From NCBI RefSeq assembly GCF_025602895.1, contig NW_026516299.1, positions 115,651 to 179,650 of the forward strand: a stretch of DNA of 64,000 nucleotides, given 5' to 3'. Below are positions 37,661-49,616 of the stretch, piece by piece. Made by a program: the position numbers and the translations under genes. Below the pieces are notes generated by a model that did no database searches, was not told where the DNA came from, and saw only the letters and a program-made list of their open reading frames with translations. Numbering within the stretch: the stretch's first letter is position 1; each line of letters begins with the position of its first letter. The stretch is from Polychytrium aggregatum. Taxonomy: Eukaryota > Chytridiomycota > Chytridiomycetes > Polychytriales.

Positions 37661-37908
37661 GCAGCGGCTCTATCTTAGCCATAGCTCCGGACACCGTTTC
37701 ATGCCTTCAGCGCATGCCAATATACTTTCGGCCATTCCATGTCCTTTTGCACACAGTCACGTTCGCGGATTGGCATAGCATGTATTTGGTGTCTGCCCGT
37801 CAAGGTTGTTTGACTCGGATAAAGCAGCAGTGGGGTTTCGCTGCGCTGTGACATGCTTATGTCTCCATTTGCGGCACGAGCACACCGGTCACAGTTCCGA
37901 CCGTCGAT

Positions 37909-40593
37909 CTAGAGCCAGTAGAACCAGCGATCAAACCACGACAGCCGATCAAGCTTCTGAAAGTCTTCGAAGGCGTGCTTGACTCTGGGGCTCTGGAACT
38001 TGACCCGGTTAAAGTCGGTGAATGTCAAGATGCCTTCGTCGACAAGTGCATCGACAAACTTGAGAATCTTCCATTCGCGGGCGTGCTCGCGGGTCAGGTG
38101 GCGCTTTTCATTCTGGGCTCGGTTCAGGAAGAGCATAAGCTTCTCTCGCTCCACTGAATCCTTGAACTCAAACTGGCTCATGACCTGGCGAATCTCGCGG
38201 GAACATGCCTCGATGTCGGCTCGCACAACCTCCGTGACCGTGTTTTCCGACATCTTTGTGAATTCCTCGCAGATCCGGCGGAGATCGCCAATGTGCGTGC
38301 CAATCGATTCTTTAATAAACTGGATTTCGTGCTCGGGCGGAGTCGGCTTGAGCTCGGCATGGAGGTACGCGTTTGCTTCCTGCAGAAGTGGTGCAACACG
38401 GGCAGCAATAGCCGTCATCTTGATTAGTGGGTGTGGTGGTGAGGACGACATGTCCCGGCGCTCGGTCTGCAGAAGCTCATCCGGCTTGCCCGCTGTCCAG
38501 CAGGTTCACTGAGTACAGCACATGACAGTTACCCGGCCGTTGAGGGCCTCGATTCTGTAGATCTTGGCATTCTGTGAAGGAAGCGGTGCGTGATGTCAGC
38601 CAAGCTGCCGGACCTGTGCGACGATTATCCTCCTGATGTTGCATCGATCGCATCCGAGGCCATTACAGGAGGTCTCAAAGCGAGTAGGCATAGAGCGGCT
38701 GGTGCTCGGGTCACAGAGCTGTCGCTCTCAACTGACGGCAGGGAGAGACAGGATCGTTGTCCACCCCCTGCCAGACATCCGCTTCCACTCCCTCCGTCTT
38801 CGGGGAGCCGCGTGCCGCCCTTTTACCTCCAGGAGATCCTTCTTCACGATCTTGCGAACGTTCCTCGTGTACATCTTGTCGCTACATGTGAAGACCACCA
38901 GGGCCAAGTCCTCGCGCGCCCACTTGTTGGCAGCCTTGAAGAGAAGCTCCAGCGCCTTATCGTTGTTTGGGTCCATCTGCGAGCGCCCGCTGAAAGACGT
39001 CTCCAGACCATCCAAGTCGTCAAACACAAACAGGGGTCGATCCGAGTAGATGTTCGCGTTTTTGAGGCGCACCATGGCTTCCTCGATTTCCTGCAGACAT
39101 GGGCGAGTCCACCACCCAGTTTGTTGTAGCCATCAGAACAAGGTTTCAATTCGGACTCGTGACAGGCCGGCACACATCCAAGTTCGAACAGAGCACATCA
39201 ATGCTGGGTTGACACAGGCGAAGCCACCTACATCCAGCAAGTACGCAAGCTTGTCGATGGGGCTCATTTGTTCGGTCTGTTTGGGGGAGGTGTCGACAAC
39301 CCAGACAGCCCTGTTAATCTATCGAAGTGAGGTGTTGCCCACCGATTAAGCAAGTAGACTGCGCCATTACCGTGCCCTTGAAAAAATACGACTGCAGCAA
39401 GCGCTCCGTCCTGCGACGATCAAATATGCGTCGTCAGTGCGTGCACAAAACGCAGTCTATACATGTGATGCTGGCGGCGCTGGACCACTGCTGAGGCTCA
39501 CGACAACAGTCCGGGCCTGTGCCGGTTGCTGATTGTTGGCTTCCATGCGAGTGAGCATCAAGGATGCCGTTGCTGTTTCCTACCAATCTTCGAAATCGTA
39601 TCCAACCTATTTTTCAGATGGTTGGACGAGTGGTGGTTAGCGCATCGCTCTCGCTGCGGCTGGCGATCAAACCTCAGATCTCTTCGGAGCTAGCTTACAT
39701 TCTCGGATATCTCGTCGACCATGACCTTCACTGAGTTGATCAGATCCATCGACACCTTGCAGTGATACTGTCGCGTCTCTGCGATCTTGTTGATCAGGTA
39801 GCTCTTACCCGAGCCGCGACTGCCAAGGATGATGCCATATCGACGGATGGGGGCCTGGCGAGCACACACGGCCGTTAGTCGCCCTGCACCGACTTGGTTC
39901 CAAAGCTCATCGACCGAATGGTAGCGGGATTGCTCTTGTGACCAACCTTGCACAAAACCTCCTCGATGTCTTTCGTGACGTGCTCATGGTAGAACGACTG
40001 TCCAGGGCCCTTCTTTTCTCCGTTAGGGGCCAGCTCCACATCAGTCGTGGTTTCGTCGAGGGTGGTGATGATCTTGTCAAGACGGCGATTGTTCAGACGG
40101 GCTTTGTAGGCCGAGAGCCCGCGGCCCACCAGCTCCGGAAAGAAGAGCATGACGAGGAATCCTGCGATCGTCGGCATGGCAGTCAGCGCCCTAGACTGCC
40201 ACTATCACTGGCTTCTCGTTCAGTCCGCGTGCATCCCGAGGCCGGCGGCCAGGTTTGGCACAGCTCCAAACTCTACCTGCTCCCGTCGCCACGATGGTGT
40301 ACTGCGTCAGCCTCGTCAGGATGTCGGTTGTGGTCGATTGTGCATGCTGGGACGCAGTCTCGGTCGATCCTGATGAGCAAAGCCGAGATCAGCCATGGTG
40401 TCCAGGGAGTGGTCACACTTCATGGACTGTTAGCCAGCGAGAGCCGGAGGCGGGAGGGATGCCTACCAGGGGCCGTTGAGAGCAGACGGCGATGGAGCAC
40501 GGAAGGGTTTCTGACATGAGGGGCCAGACGAGAGGCCGCCGAGGCAAGCCTCCAGCGGCCGTGCAGGAGGGCAGGGCGGATCAGAAGCGACAT
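37909..40593 (-). CDS. Mitochondrial membrane-anchored P-loop ATPase, unassigned family
   Basis: The start exon (40593 to about 40465) codes an Arg/Leu/Ser-rich, acid-free leader (MSLLIRPALLHGRWRLASAA) typical of mitochondrial import. Two exons then join to form one transmembrane helix (YTIVATGAG plus FLVMLFFPEL, about 40300-40120). A basic/acidic linker follows, then Walker A in RYGIILGSRGSGKSYLINK (about 39810) and Walker B in PLFVFDDLDGLE (about 39010). A helical C-terminal region (38451-37909) ends FDRWFYWL. The order resembles membrane-tethered AAA-type ATPases, but no sensor or arginine-finger motif was confirmed, and no named family is claimed. Convergent with SPB4 (248 bases) and divergent from the TBC gene. 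Several middle exon edges are approximate. Confidence 0.72.
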
Positions 40594-40991
40594 GCTGGTG
40601 GATGGCGAGACAGAGACTCGATCGAGATGCGGCCGAGCGGGGCACCCAGGAGCAGCACGACGGAGGACCGGCAAGATGGAGGACGAGGGACTTGACCGAT
40701 CGGCGCCGTCCCAGGCCGCGGCAATCCACGCGCCGTCGTCGCAGCCCCGGCTTCTGACTCTGACTCTGACTCTGACTCTGTCGCTCCCGCCGCTGGGTCG
40801 GCACCATCGCTGCTATTGCTGATATTGTTACCGCTGTCGTTACCGCTGTCGTCACCGCTGTCGTCACCGCTGCCATTGCCAGCCCGGCATAGATCTTCGC
40901 CACTGCTGCTGATACCAACGCCCCTCGCTGCTGCTTCTGCCACACCGCTGCCTCGTGCTGCATTCCCTCTTCCGCAAGCCCGGTTGCTTCC
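40594..40991. promoter_or_regulatory. Divergent promoter region, mitochondrial ATPase / TBC1D13-like
   Basis: 398 bases between outward-facing start codons. Contains tandem TCTGAC units (about 40751-40779) and CCGCTGTCGTCA-like units (about 40831-40875). Confidence 0.5.
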
Positions 40992-43900
40992 ATGGAGGGC
41001 TTCAAAGAACGGTGAGCCCTGTGATCGAATCGCCGTCTCCAACGACGGGACCCAGAGGGTTGTGCAGCGCAACCGAGCCCGGCTAATAACCGGGCTTTTT
41101 CTTCTTCAAGTTTGGCGCTATTCGAGCGGCTCATTACGCCGTATCGACCCGAGCTGAGCGCCGAGGAGTTTCGCCAAGAATGCTTCAACGGCATCCCAGA
41201 TAAGCCTGTGTTGCGCTCAAAGAGCTGGAAGGCAAGTTGTGCATCGCTGTGCAGTGTCGTTGCGTTAGTGCGGCAATCCCGGCTTGGCATATCGCTTCGG
41301 TGTGGCCGGACATGACAGGGTGCTGCATCGACAGACGCCGCCCGCATCCACAGCGCACTCATCGCTGCCTCTCTGGCTGGGCCACATCCGGCCCCGGTTT
41401 CCAGATTCTCCTCAACTATTTGCCCTATGACGAGCGGGCCCGCTGGGGAGAGATCTTGTTTCAGAAGCGATCGCTCTACTATTCCTTCCTGCGAGAGCTC
41501 ATCACCGACCCTGCCGCTGATGAATCCATTGCGGCTCTAGTGTCCAAAGCCGATGACCATGTAATGTCTTGGCCAGCACCCTCTATTGCCTAACCCGCCT
41601 GGCTCGCCAGACCCCTGCCTCGACCGCATCCCGTCGCTACTCGACTCTTATTGCCAGTCCCCATCTCTCTAGCCCCTCAACAACGCACTTGACTCTCGCT
41701 GGAAGACGTATTTCCAAGACAATGTTATGCTTGAGCAAATCGACAAGGACGTTCGACGGACTCTGCCCGACCTCGCGTTCTTCCAACAGCCCGTCCCAGC
41801 CAGTCTCTTCTCGCCCCTGTCTCCCAACTATGGTGGCAGCATCATCGACCCGAGCGATCTTTTCTGGATCAGCTGCAGCGCATCCATGTCTCTTGATGCT
41901 CTTCCTCCTGTCCCTGCGATCGATAATCGGCGGTGTCTATTCAAGCGACTCGGTCACTGCTATGCTGACGACGAATTTGGATCCCGGTCGCATGCCCGCC
42001 AAACCACCCCCCTTCAAGACGCACCGCGCGGTAATGCCTTGTCGTTGGCTGCAGCTTCGCTTCTCGCTCATGCAGCCGCCGTGCGCCGGACATGGCGAAA
42101 CTCCGGTGCCCATAATTCATGCTTGTCCAACAACGCAATAGATCCTTCGTCCGAGATGATCGGGGACCCTCTCCAGTCTCAGACGCATCTGCAAGACCCC
42201 GATGCGGACCTGCACTGGGAAGCGAACGAGCGGATCCTGTTCATCTACGCCAAGCTCAACCCCGGGGTTGGATACATCCAGGGCATGAACGAGCTTCTGG
42301 CCCCGATATACTATGTCATGGCCCACGATTCAGAAGAATCCAGAGGTTGGTCATCCTACGCAGTTACCTCGCCGTGAGTCTGCACCGACGAACCGCTGCG
42401 CAAAGGCGTGCCGCGGCAAACAGATTGCATCGCTGGGCCATTTTTGCTCAGCTGGCATACTGGAGCCATGGTCGTGTGTTGGTTCGGGACACAGTCACGT
42501 TCGAATGCAAAGAGAGCCGCAGTGTGCCGATTCTCGGCATCAAGATCAAATCCGGCCTCTGACCAAGTCCGACGAACTGCACTACCAAGCTCATCCTTCC
42601 TGCATCTGCCTTGTTTATCACACACATCCTTGCGCGGACCTCGCTCGAATCTGTTCACCCCAGCCCATGCCGAAGCGGACTCCTTCTTCCTATTCACGGC
42701 GCTGATGTCCGAGTTTCGCGACCACTTCATTCGCTCCCTCGATAACGTTCAAGAGAGCATGTCTCCATCCAGCGCATCACCCTCCTCCAAGCGGGCATCC
42801 ATCAGCGAAGTGTCGATGGAGCAGGCTTCGGGCAATGGAATCGGGAACAGCATGTCGCGATTGATGCGTCGGCTACGCAAGAGGGACCCTGTGCTGCACA
42901 AAGATTTTGTAAGTCGGATGTCGGGTATTTTAATGCCGACTCATGGTTGCACATCTCTGACATGGCTGGCCTCCCGGCAGCTTTGTACGGATAGCCACTG
43001 GGACAAGCCTGGGTATCGTAGCGCCCAGGCTCCCTTGCCGCATGCAGCCAGGCTTCGTCACTGCCCTAAACATTCGAAGATCGCCGGTGGCTACCGAAAG
43101 TTCTGCATTTGAGGTACTCGCTTCTCGATGGCCACGTGCACTGACAGCTGTCGGTATCGCCACACCCAAATAGGAGCGCAAGAACATCCACCCAGCCTTC
43201 TTCGCTTTCCGATGGCTCACGGTCCTCCTCACACAAGAGTTCCCGCTCCCGGATACATTGAGGATCTGGGACTCTATCCTGGCAGACCTCGCCCTGGACC
43301 TCGCCGAGAAAACCAGCACGCCTACCAAGTCGCTGGCTGATCTGAGCGACGAGTACGAGATTGTCCGTGTAGGCCCCAACTTGATTCGGGAGGGGCGGTT
43401 TGACTTTTTGATCGACTTTTGCTGTGCTATGCTCATGTAAGTTGAACATCGCACGCGAATCAAATGCACTATTGGATTGATGTGGCCGTGGTTGGTTTCG
43501 ACAATGCGTGCCCGCTGCAGACTTGCCTTGATGAATGCCTGCCGCTTATGTTCGGCCTTGCCTCGATGTAGCTGTATACGCGATGATCTCCTGTCCAACG
43601 GATTTGCAGAAAACATCAAGCTGCTGCAGGTAGTGAATGGTGCCTCTGTAATCGACTTGTCTCTGCCCACTGCTCTGCTCCATATCCGTGGTGTGGGAGA
43701 ACTAGATCCAGCTTTTCGGAATTTGACATCGTGTCTACCATCGTTTGCAGCACTACCCTGTCGTCGATATCAACGTCATCCTCAACAAAGTCAACGAGTT
43801 TCGAGAGAACGAGTGGCTGGTCTACCAAAAATCGCAGGAGCTGGCTTCCGTCATCTCCACTCCAACAAAGGTGCAGGACTCGCCCACCAAGAGCAGATCG

Positions 43901-44664
43901 CCCACAAAACCTGATTCAGCCCAGCCCGACATCGCGCCTCCCCTTTCTGGCACAGCAGCGTCTCGCAGTAGGAGCGGAATCAATTGGTCTGCTGTCCTCG
44001 CTCGCCATGACAACATCAAGTTTGCGCCACCATCAGCCACAGCAGCCGCTCCGGGTGAGATTCGGTCGACAGCCAGCCTGGAATCCAAAGACACAGTGCC
44101 CGCTCCACCTGGAGTCCCGACCACCAATTTCGGCCAGACAGGCCCCGAGGGCTCGTCTACTGTCCTCCAGGGTGTGAAAAAGTCGCTTCATGGTGGCTGG
44201 AACAGCCTCTTTGCCGCTGGCAAGCCTGTCGCATCGGCGACATCCCAAGAAACACCCCAAGGCGACTCCCAGGAATCCGTGGTGAGTGGTCAGCCTAACA
44301 TTACGGTACACTGCAGTCGTCAGAGTACTCGCCAACCAAGGCACCCGGTCGGCACTGATTGATTTCTCTTCTGCAGTCAACTCAACAACAGCTCGCCAAA
44401 GGATTCGCCGTTTTTACCAAGGGCATTGTCGCTGGATCGGCTGTTGTAAGCCAGGCCATGGGCCGACTCAGTACCGTGGTCGCAGATGCTTTAGAGCCTC
44501 CGACTTTCCCGGAAGAAGGCGGCCCGCTGGATGAAGCACTGTCGTCGAAACCACCAAACCCCGATGGTGCCGAGACCGTGTTTGATGCCGATCACGCCAT
44601 GAATGAGGCTGTCCATTCCGCTGCTGTTCCTGATGCTCAGCCCATTGCTGAGATGCAAAGCTAG
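40992..44664 (+). CDS. TBC1D13: TBC1D13-like Rab GTPase-activating protein
   Basis: RabGAP of membrane traffic. Nine exons (40992-41011, 41111-41231, 41405-41560, 41673-42345, 42664-42908, 43174-43436, 43572-43629, 43751-44281, 44377-44664) sum to a whole number of codons, 784 residues. The TBC domain carries the arginine finger in QIDKDVRRTLPDL and the glutamine finger in GYIQGMNEL. Other family blocks are ILLNYLPYDERARW, HWEANERILFIYAKLNPG, AHAEADSFFLFTALMSEF and FFAFRWLTVLL. A roughly 100-residue low-complexity insert separates the two catalytic fingers. A C-terminal extension of about 290 residues after the TBC fold has two helical, Gly/Ala-rich segments (LQGVKKSLHGGWNSLF; GFAVFTKGIVAGSAVV) not in the animal protein as I know it. 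One intron is GC-AG. Confidence 0.92.
41232..41404 (+). other. GC-AG intron in the TBC1D13-like gene
   Basis: Exon 2 ends AAG before GCAAGT and exon 3 begins ATT after TTTCCAG. Phase 0 on both sides restores the conserved SWK-ILLNYLP junction. No GT donor in the vicinity keeps frame and conserved residues. Confidence 0.85.
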
Positions 44665-45358
44665 TTCTGTGTCTCGTTCCAGCGATTGCTGCATGGTAAC
44701 CCCACAAACACAATATATCTTATGGCCGGGCTCAGCCGGATCCTCGAATCCCTCCACGGCAGTATCGAGACCAGTTGTCACAGGAACTCGATGGCAGCTT
44801 TGAGGCACAGACGCTTTCCACGGTCTGGGAAGCTATCTGAAGACTGGGGTTTGTGGGTATCTTCTCGGTTGGCGGCAATGCTCAGTCTCGGATCATGGAC
44901 GAGGCGCATCTCGAATGCCAACCAGTGCCCAGGGATGTGCTTGAGTCCATACACAGCTACTGAGCGCACTCTGCTCCTGGTTGACTGCCAGTGACGAGGC
45001 AAATCCACACTCGGGCATCGGGCGATGCGAGATACCCGGTTGTCCGCTTGATCGTCGCGCCCGGTCCGCTCCCCAGGGGTGCTCGAGTCTGGGTTGGGCC
45101 GACGATTTTTTTTTTCCGTCCGTCTGTCCTTCGGGGCTGCTGCCTCCAGCCACTTCGCCATCATCTTGCTCCACATCCCACCACCCACCTGCTGCTGATT
45201 CGCTCGGCTTCTTCAAGTCCTTGCTCCACGTCGTCTCAGCCACACGACCTCCATCATCGTCCACAGGCATCCCGAGCTCTCCGATTGATCTAATCCCCGG
45301 AGCGGAGGCAAAGCCCCTATTGCACCCCTCGCAAACAATCCTGGTGCATCCTTACCCC
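44665..45358. other. Intergenic, 5' flank of UPF3
   Basis: 694 bases with a T9-type run at about 45106. The frame upstream of the UPF3 Met is open but reads as leader-like Ser/Pro sequence. Confidence 0.45.
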
Positions 45359-47816
45359 ATGACCGCAGAGAAGTCTGCCGTAAGCGCTGCCGGCGGCACC
45401 ACCAAGGGCGACGAGAAGCGAATCCGCAAGAAGCGCTCGCGAGCCAAGAAAGTCAAGCCCACCTTCAAGTCCAAGATCGTTGTCCGTCGACTTCCGCCCA
45501 ATCTCCCGGAGGAGGTCTTCCAGCAGACCATCTCCAAGTGGATCGATGGCGTCGACTTTTCTGTCTATTATCCTGGGAAGCTCTCGACCAGGTTCGTCCT
45601 CGACAAAACAAATACTCATATTATAGATCCGTATGGCCAGCGGGGGGGGGCGATATCCGGCGCCGTTTGCACAAACAGCTGCTCGGCGGAGGCTGGCTAT
45701 CTGCATCTCGATCGATTGCTCACGGCTATCATCGCAATCACTCCTTTCCTGTGAACCCACCTTTCCCTCTCCCCTTGCGAATTGTGGGCTGTGTCCTCCC
45801 CCATCAAGCAAAGCCAAGGAGAACCTCTTTTCGCGCAGCTATCTCAACTTTACCACCCAGGAGGCCCTGATCGAGTTTTCCCGAGAATACAGCGGCCATC
45901 TCTTTGTCGATGGGCGGGGTGAGTTCTCAAGTCCGCGATTCAATATTTTTTTTTTCGTTGGAGTTTGGCCGTCGCTTTGCTCGCATGAGCTTTCTTCATT
46001 CGCTTTTATCGACGAGAGTGCTTCTGGGGCTTTCGACGAATGCAGACTCGAAGGGCTTGGGGCGACGACTCGGCTCGGGCATCACTGGCATCCCCGAGCC
46101 TCCTCTTCCGCCACGTCCTCGAGTTGCGGCAGGAGGATTGCTGGAGGGAACTGGGGTCTTTGCACTTTTCGACGTCCAAGAGCCAACGAGGGCTGTCTCC
46201 TGTTTCCAGCTTGGCTCGGGCATCTGCTACTGCCGTACGCCGACGCCGCTCTCTGTTGATGGTGGGATCTTGGTTGCCCGCAACCATGCCATGCCATGCC
46301 ATGCCATGCCATGCCGTCCCTGCTTGCTAATCCTCAGTCGTCCAGGCAATGAGTATCGTGCTCTTGTCGAATTTGCTCCGTTCCAAAAGGTGACTCGCAG
46401 AAAGAAGAAGCCGGATCCCCGATGCGGCACCATCGAAGAGGGTGAGTGTTCGTGGCATCAGCCTGCCTTCTAGGTCATCGACACGCATCCAAACCCCAGT
46501 CGCTGGGATTTCTAGCGACCCGCGCACGCAGGGCCAAGGCGATCGACATCAAATTGCAATCGTACTGTCCGCCGGTAGTTGGCTGTGGCTACTGCTTGCC
46601 AGGGACATATGCTTCCCAAGCCTTGCGAATATGGCAACTGGGCACGCCGCTAATGCCAAGCGCACCCGCCTCACGTTCGGTATTTGTAGACCCCGACTAT
46701 ATCGCCTTCCTCGAGTCGCTCAAAGAAGATTCGAACGCCAAGCAACTGGCGAGTGACATGTCGGGCGAAACACAGCTCGAGAGGCTCGAAAAGAAGTTGC
46801 TGTCGATGCAGGTGTCGGCTTCGGGCCCGGCCGGTGGTGCTGGTGCCGGAGCCCCAGCTGCGCCGGAGCCCCCTAAAAGTACTCCCCTCCTGGATGACTT
46901 GCGAGCCAAGAAAGCTGCACTCCGCACCGTTGACCACACCCGAAAGATCACTCTGCTGAAGCGCCAAGAGTCCAAGGGCAGCAAGACCGACAAGGCCAAG
47001 GCTAAGGAGGCGCCTGCAGCTCCAAAGATCAAAAGTGTCGTCAAAACCACCAACGAGACGAGTGGCCCCGAGAAGCTCAAGATTGAGATCACAAAGAATA
47101 TTTTTGCCAAAGCCGTTGATAGCATCGTTCCAAGCGATGAACGAAGCCCCAAGACGCCCAACGAAGAGTCTGCCAAGAAGAAGAAGAGTCGTAGCGGTAA
47201 GAACAAGAGGGATGCGCCAGATAACATCAACACCGGCGATCCCTCCGTCTCGGCCTCAACGATTCAATCGTCGCCCAACACTCCGGCTCCCTCAACGCCC
47301 TCGATTCGTACGGAGCCCAGTGTGGCCTCGCTCAAATCGCTTCGGGCTAAGGACTCGGAGGACAACCTCAGGTCGACGGCCAACGGCGATGCCTCCGAGC
47401 CCACCACGGCCTCGAAGCCATCGAGCCGCAGTTCTCGTCGGCAAAAGAAGGGCGAAAAACAGGCCGAGGCTGCAGCTATTGCTGCTGCTACCGCCGCCGC
47501 CGCCGCCGCCGCTGCTGCTGCTGCTGCTGCTGCTGCTGCATCCCAAGCTCGTGTCTCCGAAGTGGGCAACGGTGCCGACGCAGTGGCCCAGCCAAATGAT
47601 CAGCGACCGCCTCAGAAAGGAGCCAAGGATAAGCGTCCCAAAGGTAAAAAGGAGCGCCAACAACAGCCGCCGCCTTCACAGCAGCCCCAACCTCAGCCTC
47701 AGCCACAGCAGCAGAACGGCGAGGCGCTCGCAGATAAGCTCAAGGGCCTTGGACCCAAGGTCGTTCTCATGAAACGGGACGGAACCACAAGCTCCTTCAG
47801 CGTTGGACAGGATTAG
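45359..47816 (+). CDS. UPF3: Nonsense-mediated mRNA decay factor UPF3
   Basis: Bridges exon-junction or ribosomal signals to UPF2/UPF1 in RNA surveillance. Four exons (45359-45591, 45809-45918, 46346-46441, 46690-47816) keep frame, 521 residues. The Smg4/UPF3 RNP-type domain reads SKIVVRRLPPNLPEEVFQQ, YLNFTTQEALIEFSREYSG, GNEYRALVEFAPFQKVTRRK and DPDYIAFLESLKED, all hallmark blocks. The C-terminal two-thirds is Lys/Ser/Ala-rich and disordered, with a 16-Ala tract (47491-47541, mixed GCC/GCT codons) and a Gln/Pro-rich stretch. The final residues are VVLMKRDGTTSSFSV. Convergent with SEN34. A CCATG microsatellite lies in intron 2. High confidence. Confidence 0.95.
46284..46315 (+). repeat. CCATG pentanucleotide microsatellite
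   Basis: Six tandem CCATG units in UPF3 intron 2, about 30 bases before the exon 3 acceptor. Confidence 0.9.
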
Positions 47817-48386
47817 CATTCTCGATTCGGATTGTGGGGCACTTTTTATCGCTTACCAGGGGAGAATCGGCCAAGGGTCTCGATTCCGCACCAGGCAACC
47901 GCCGCAGACTTGCTTGATGGGCCTCAGTATCAAGCGCTACGACCATCGGCCTGGCGGGATTGATGCCCTCTCCTCCGGCCTCCTCCCGCATGTATTTGAG
48001 CCGCGCGGGCGAGGAGTTGGACATATGCAGCCATATCTGCGCACGCATTGCGCGCCAGCGATCGATCGCACGGCTCGAGGCGCCGGTTCAAGAGGCACAG
48101 AGATCTAGCAGAGGCTCGATGCACAATGGAGTCGAATGTCAGCACTGTGCATGTCCGCGACAGCGCGGCCATTATCTCAATAACAGCCTCTCGATACTTT
48201 TCGATAGTTGCATCGAGTCTGGGCACAGGACTCGGATCACGGCCGTGCATGGGCGGCCTGTACACTCCATCGCAAGACGAATCGCCGAAGGCGGGTTGGT
48301 GGTGCAGATGGCATTACTGCTGGGTTCACAAACGCAGGGGTTTGGTGATGTCGCTCACGATCCAGTATCATCCCTCGATCCGGGCT
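47817..48386. other. Convergent spacer UPF3/SEN34 with a possible small minus-strand frame
   Basis: 570 bases. A minus-strand frame (about 48265-47930) includes a plausible amphipathic helix (LDATIEKYREAVIEIMAALS) but no recognised family and no clear start or splice sites. It is not called as a gene. Confidence 0.35.
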
Positions 48387-49616
48387 CTAGTTCCATCCAG
48401 TCCATCGGATACTATGGCTGATGAGCTTGTCGTGCTCTTCATCCCACGAGCAGACCACATAGGTTTTCTTCACAACGGTGCCGAGCCGACCAAAGGTGAT
48501 GCAGTCCATCGCCGAAAATAACTTGTCGCGAGGTACCACAAGTACGATGAAGCTTGAGTGGAACCGCAGAGGATCGCCTATGGTTCGTGAGGGCAAGAGG
48601 AGGTTGGTGCTCCGAGCGAACGAGACCATCTTGTCAGCAAGACAGGAGTGGCACTAACCTTGGTACATGAGGTAGTCTCCGCCGAACTTGGAGCCAGAGG
48701 TGATGAAGTAACCCTGATCCCATAGTGCACCATACACCTTGAGTTTCAGCGACTCTGCTGCAGTACTTGGCCACACCCACAGACCACTGGCTCTGGCCTT
48801 CTCTGGCGACTGGGCTTGTGGCTCTCCTCGGGGCAGCCCGTACCAGGGCAGCCCTGTGGAGGTGGTTCTGATGATGATAGGGAACTTTGGTGTTGGAATG
48901 TCTGCGGGGTGGATCGGCGGTGCAGTATCTGGGGCACTGGTAGGTGCTCCTGCAGCCTTGGAGGCCGACGGATGCAAGGCGATTTCTTTGCTCAGCAATC
49001 GGCGTTGTGCGTCGACCTTTTTCTTTTCGTGCTCGTAGTTCTGTATCGCCTCGGCTTCCTGGCGGTCGTGCTGCTGTTTTTCGTCCTCGGAGGGTGGTCG
49101 ATGCAGCGATGCGCCATCCGTCAGCAAGGCCAGCCCTGACATTGTAAAGACAGACCGCTGTAAGAATATCGATCATATTCAGCACAAGGCAGCTGTTGGG
49201 ATATCTTGGCACGACAGTGATGCCGATGTGGGTGAGCAGACAAAGCAAACCTTTCGAAAGCAGCAGCGAGACTTCCTCAGGCATCAACAGCAATGGCAGC
49301 GAGAAAAAGTCGTTTTGCATTGGCTGGCGTGGCAGGGTGCCGAGCAGGGCACCAACAATTCGGTATCTGGATCGCATCTCCATGATGTCTTTGCAAGGAG
49401 CGTACGTCAGGATTGACATTCAGGCGAGACAGGGGTGTCATTGGCAGAGCGAGGCTTTGCAGATCTCGACGATTTCAGGCACGATCATGCCGGCCAGAAC
49501 GATGTCCGTGAGGAAGCCCATGAGGATGCTAGCGTTTGAACCAGCCATCGTTCCTTCGTACCTGTCGGGTTCCAGACGAACGCCTGCCCTCCGGAGACTT
49601 GGATGCTGAAGACCAT
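48387..49616 (-). CDS. SEN34: tRNA-splicing endonuclease subunit SEN34
   Basis: Catalytic subunit that cuts the 3' splice site of intron-containing pre-tRNAs. Exon 1 (from Met 49616) codes MVFSIQVSGGQAFVWNPT. Exon 2 (about 49395) begins IMEMRSRYRIVGALLGTL and continues FFSLPLLLMPEEVSLLLSKG. A further exon (49142-48665) has a Glu/Gln-rich helix and then the nuclease core (LWDQGYFITSGSKFGGDYL). The last exon (about 48585-48387) completes it with GDPLRFHSSFIV and FGRLGTVVKKTYVVCSW. The Tyr-His-Lys active-site set (Tyr in YLMYQG, His in LRFH, Lys in GTVVKK) is present. Ends at 48387. The nearby tRNA genes at 27-30 kb have no introns. Family certain, exon 1/2 join inferred. Confidence 0.9.

Noticed and set aside
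47930-48265. Small Mediator- or coiled-coil-like gene
   Set aside because: One plausible helix only; no family match, start or splice sites could be supported.
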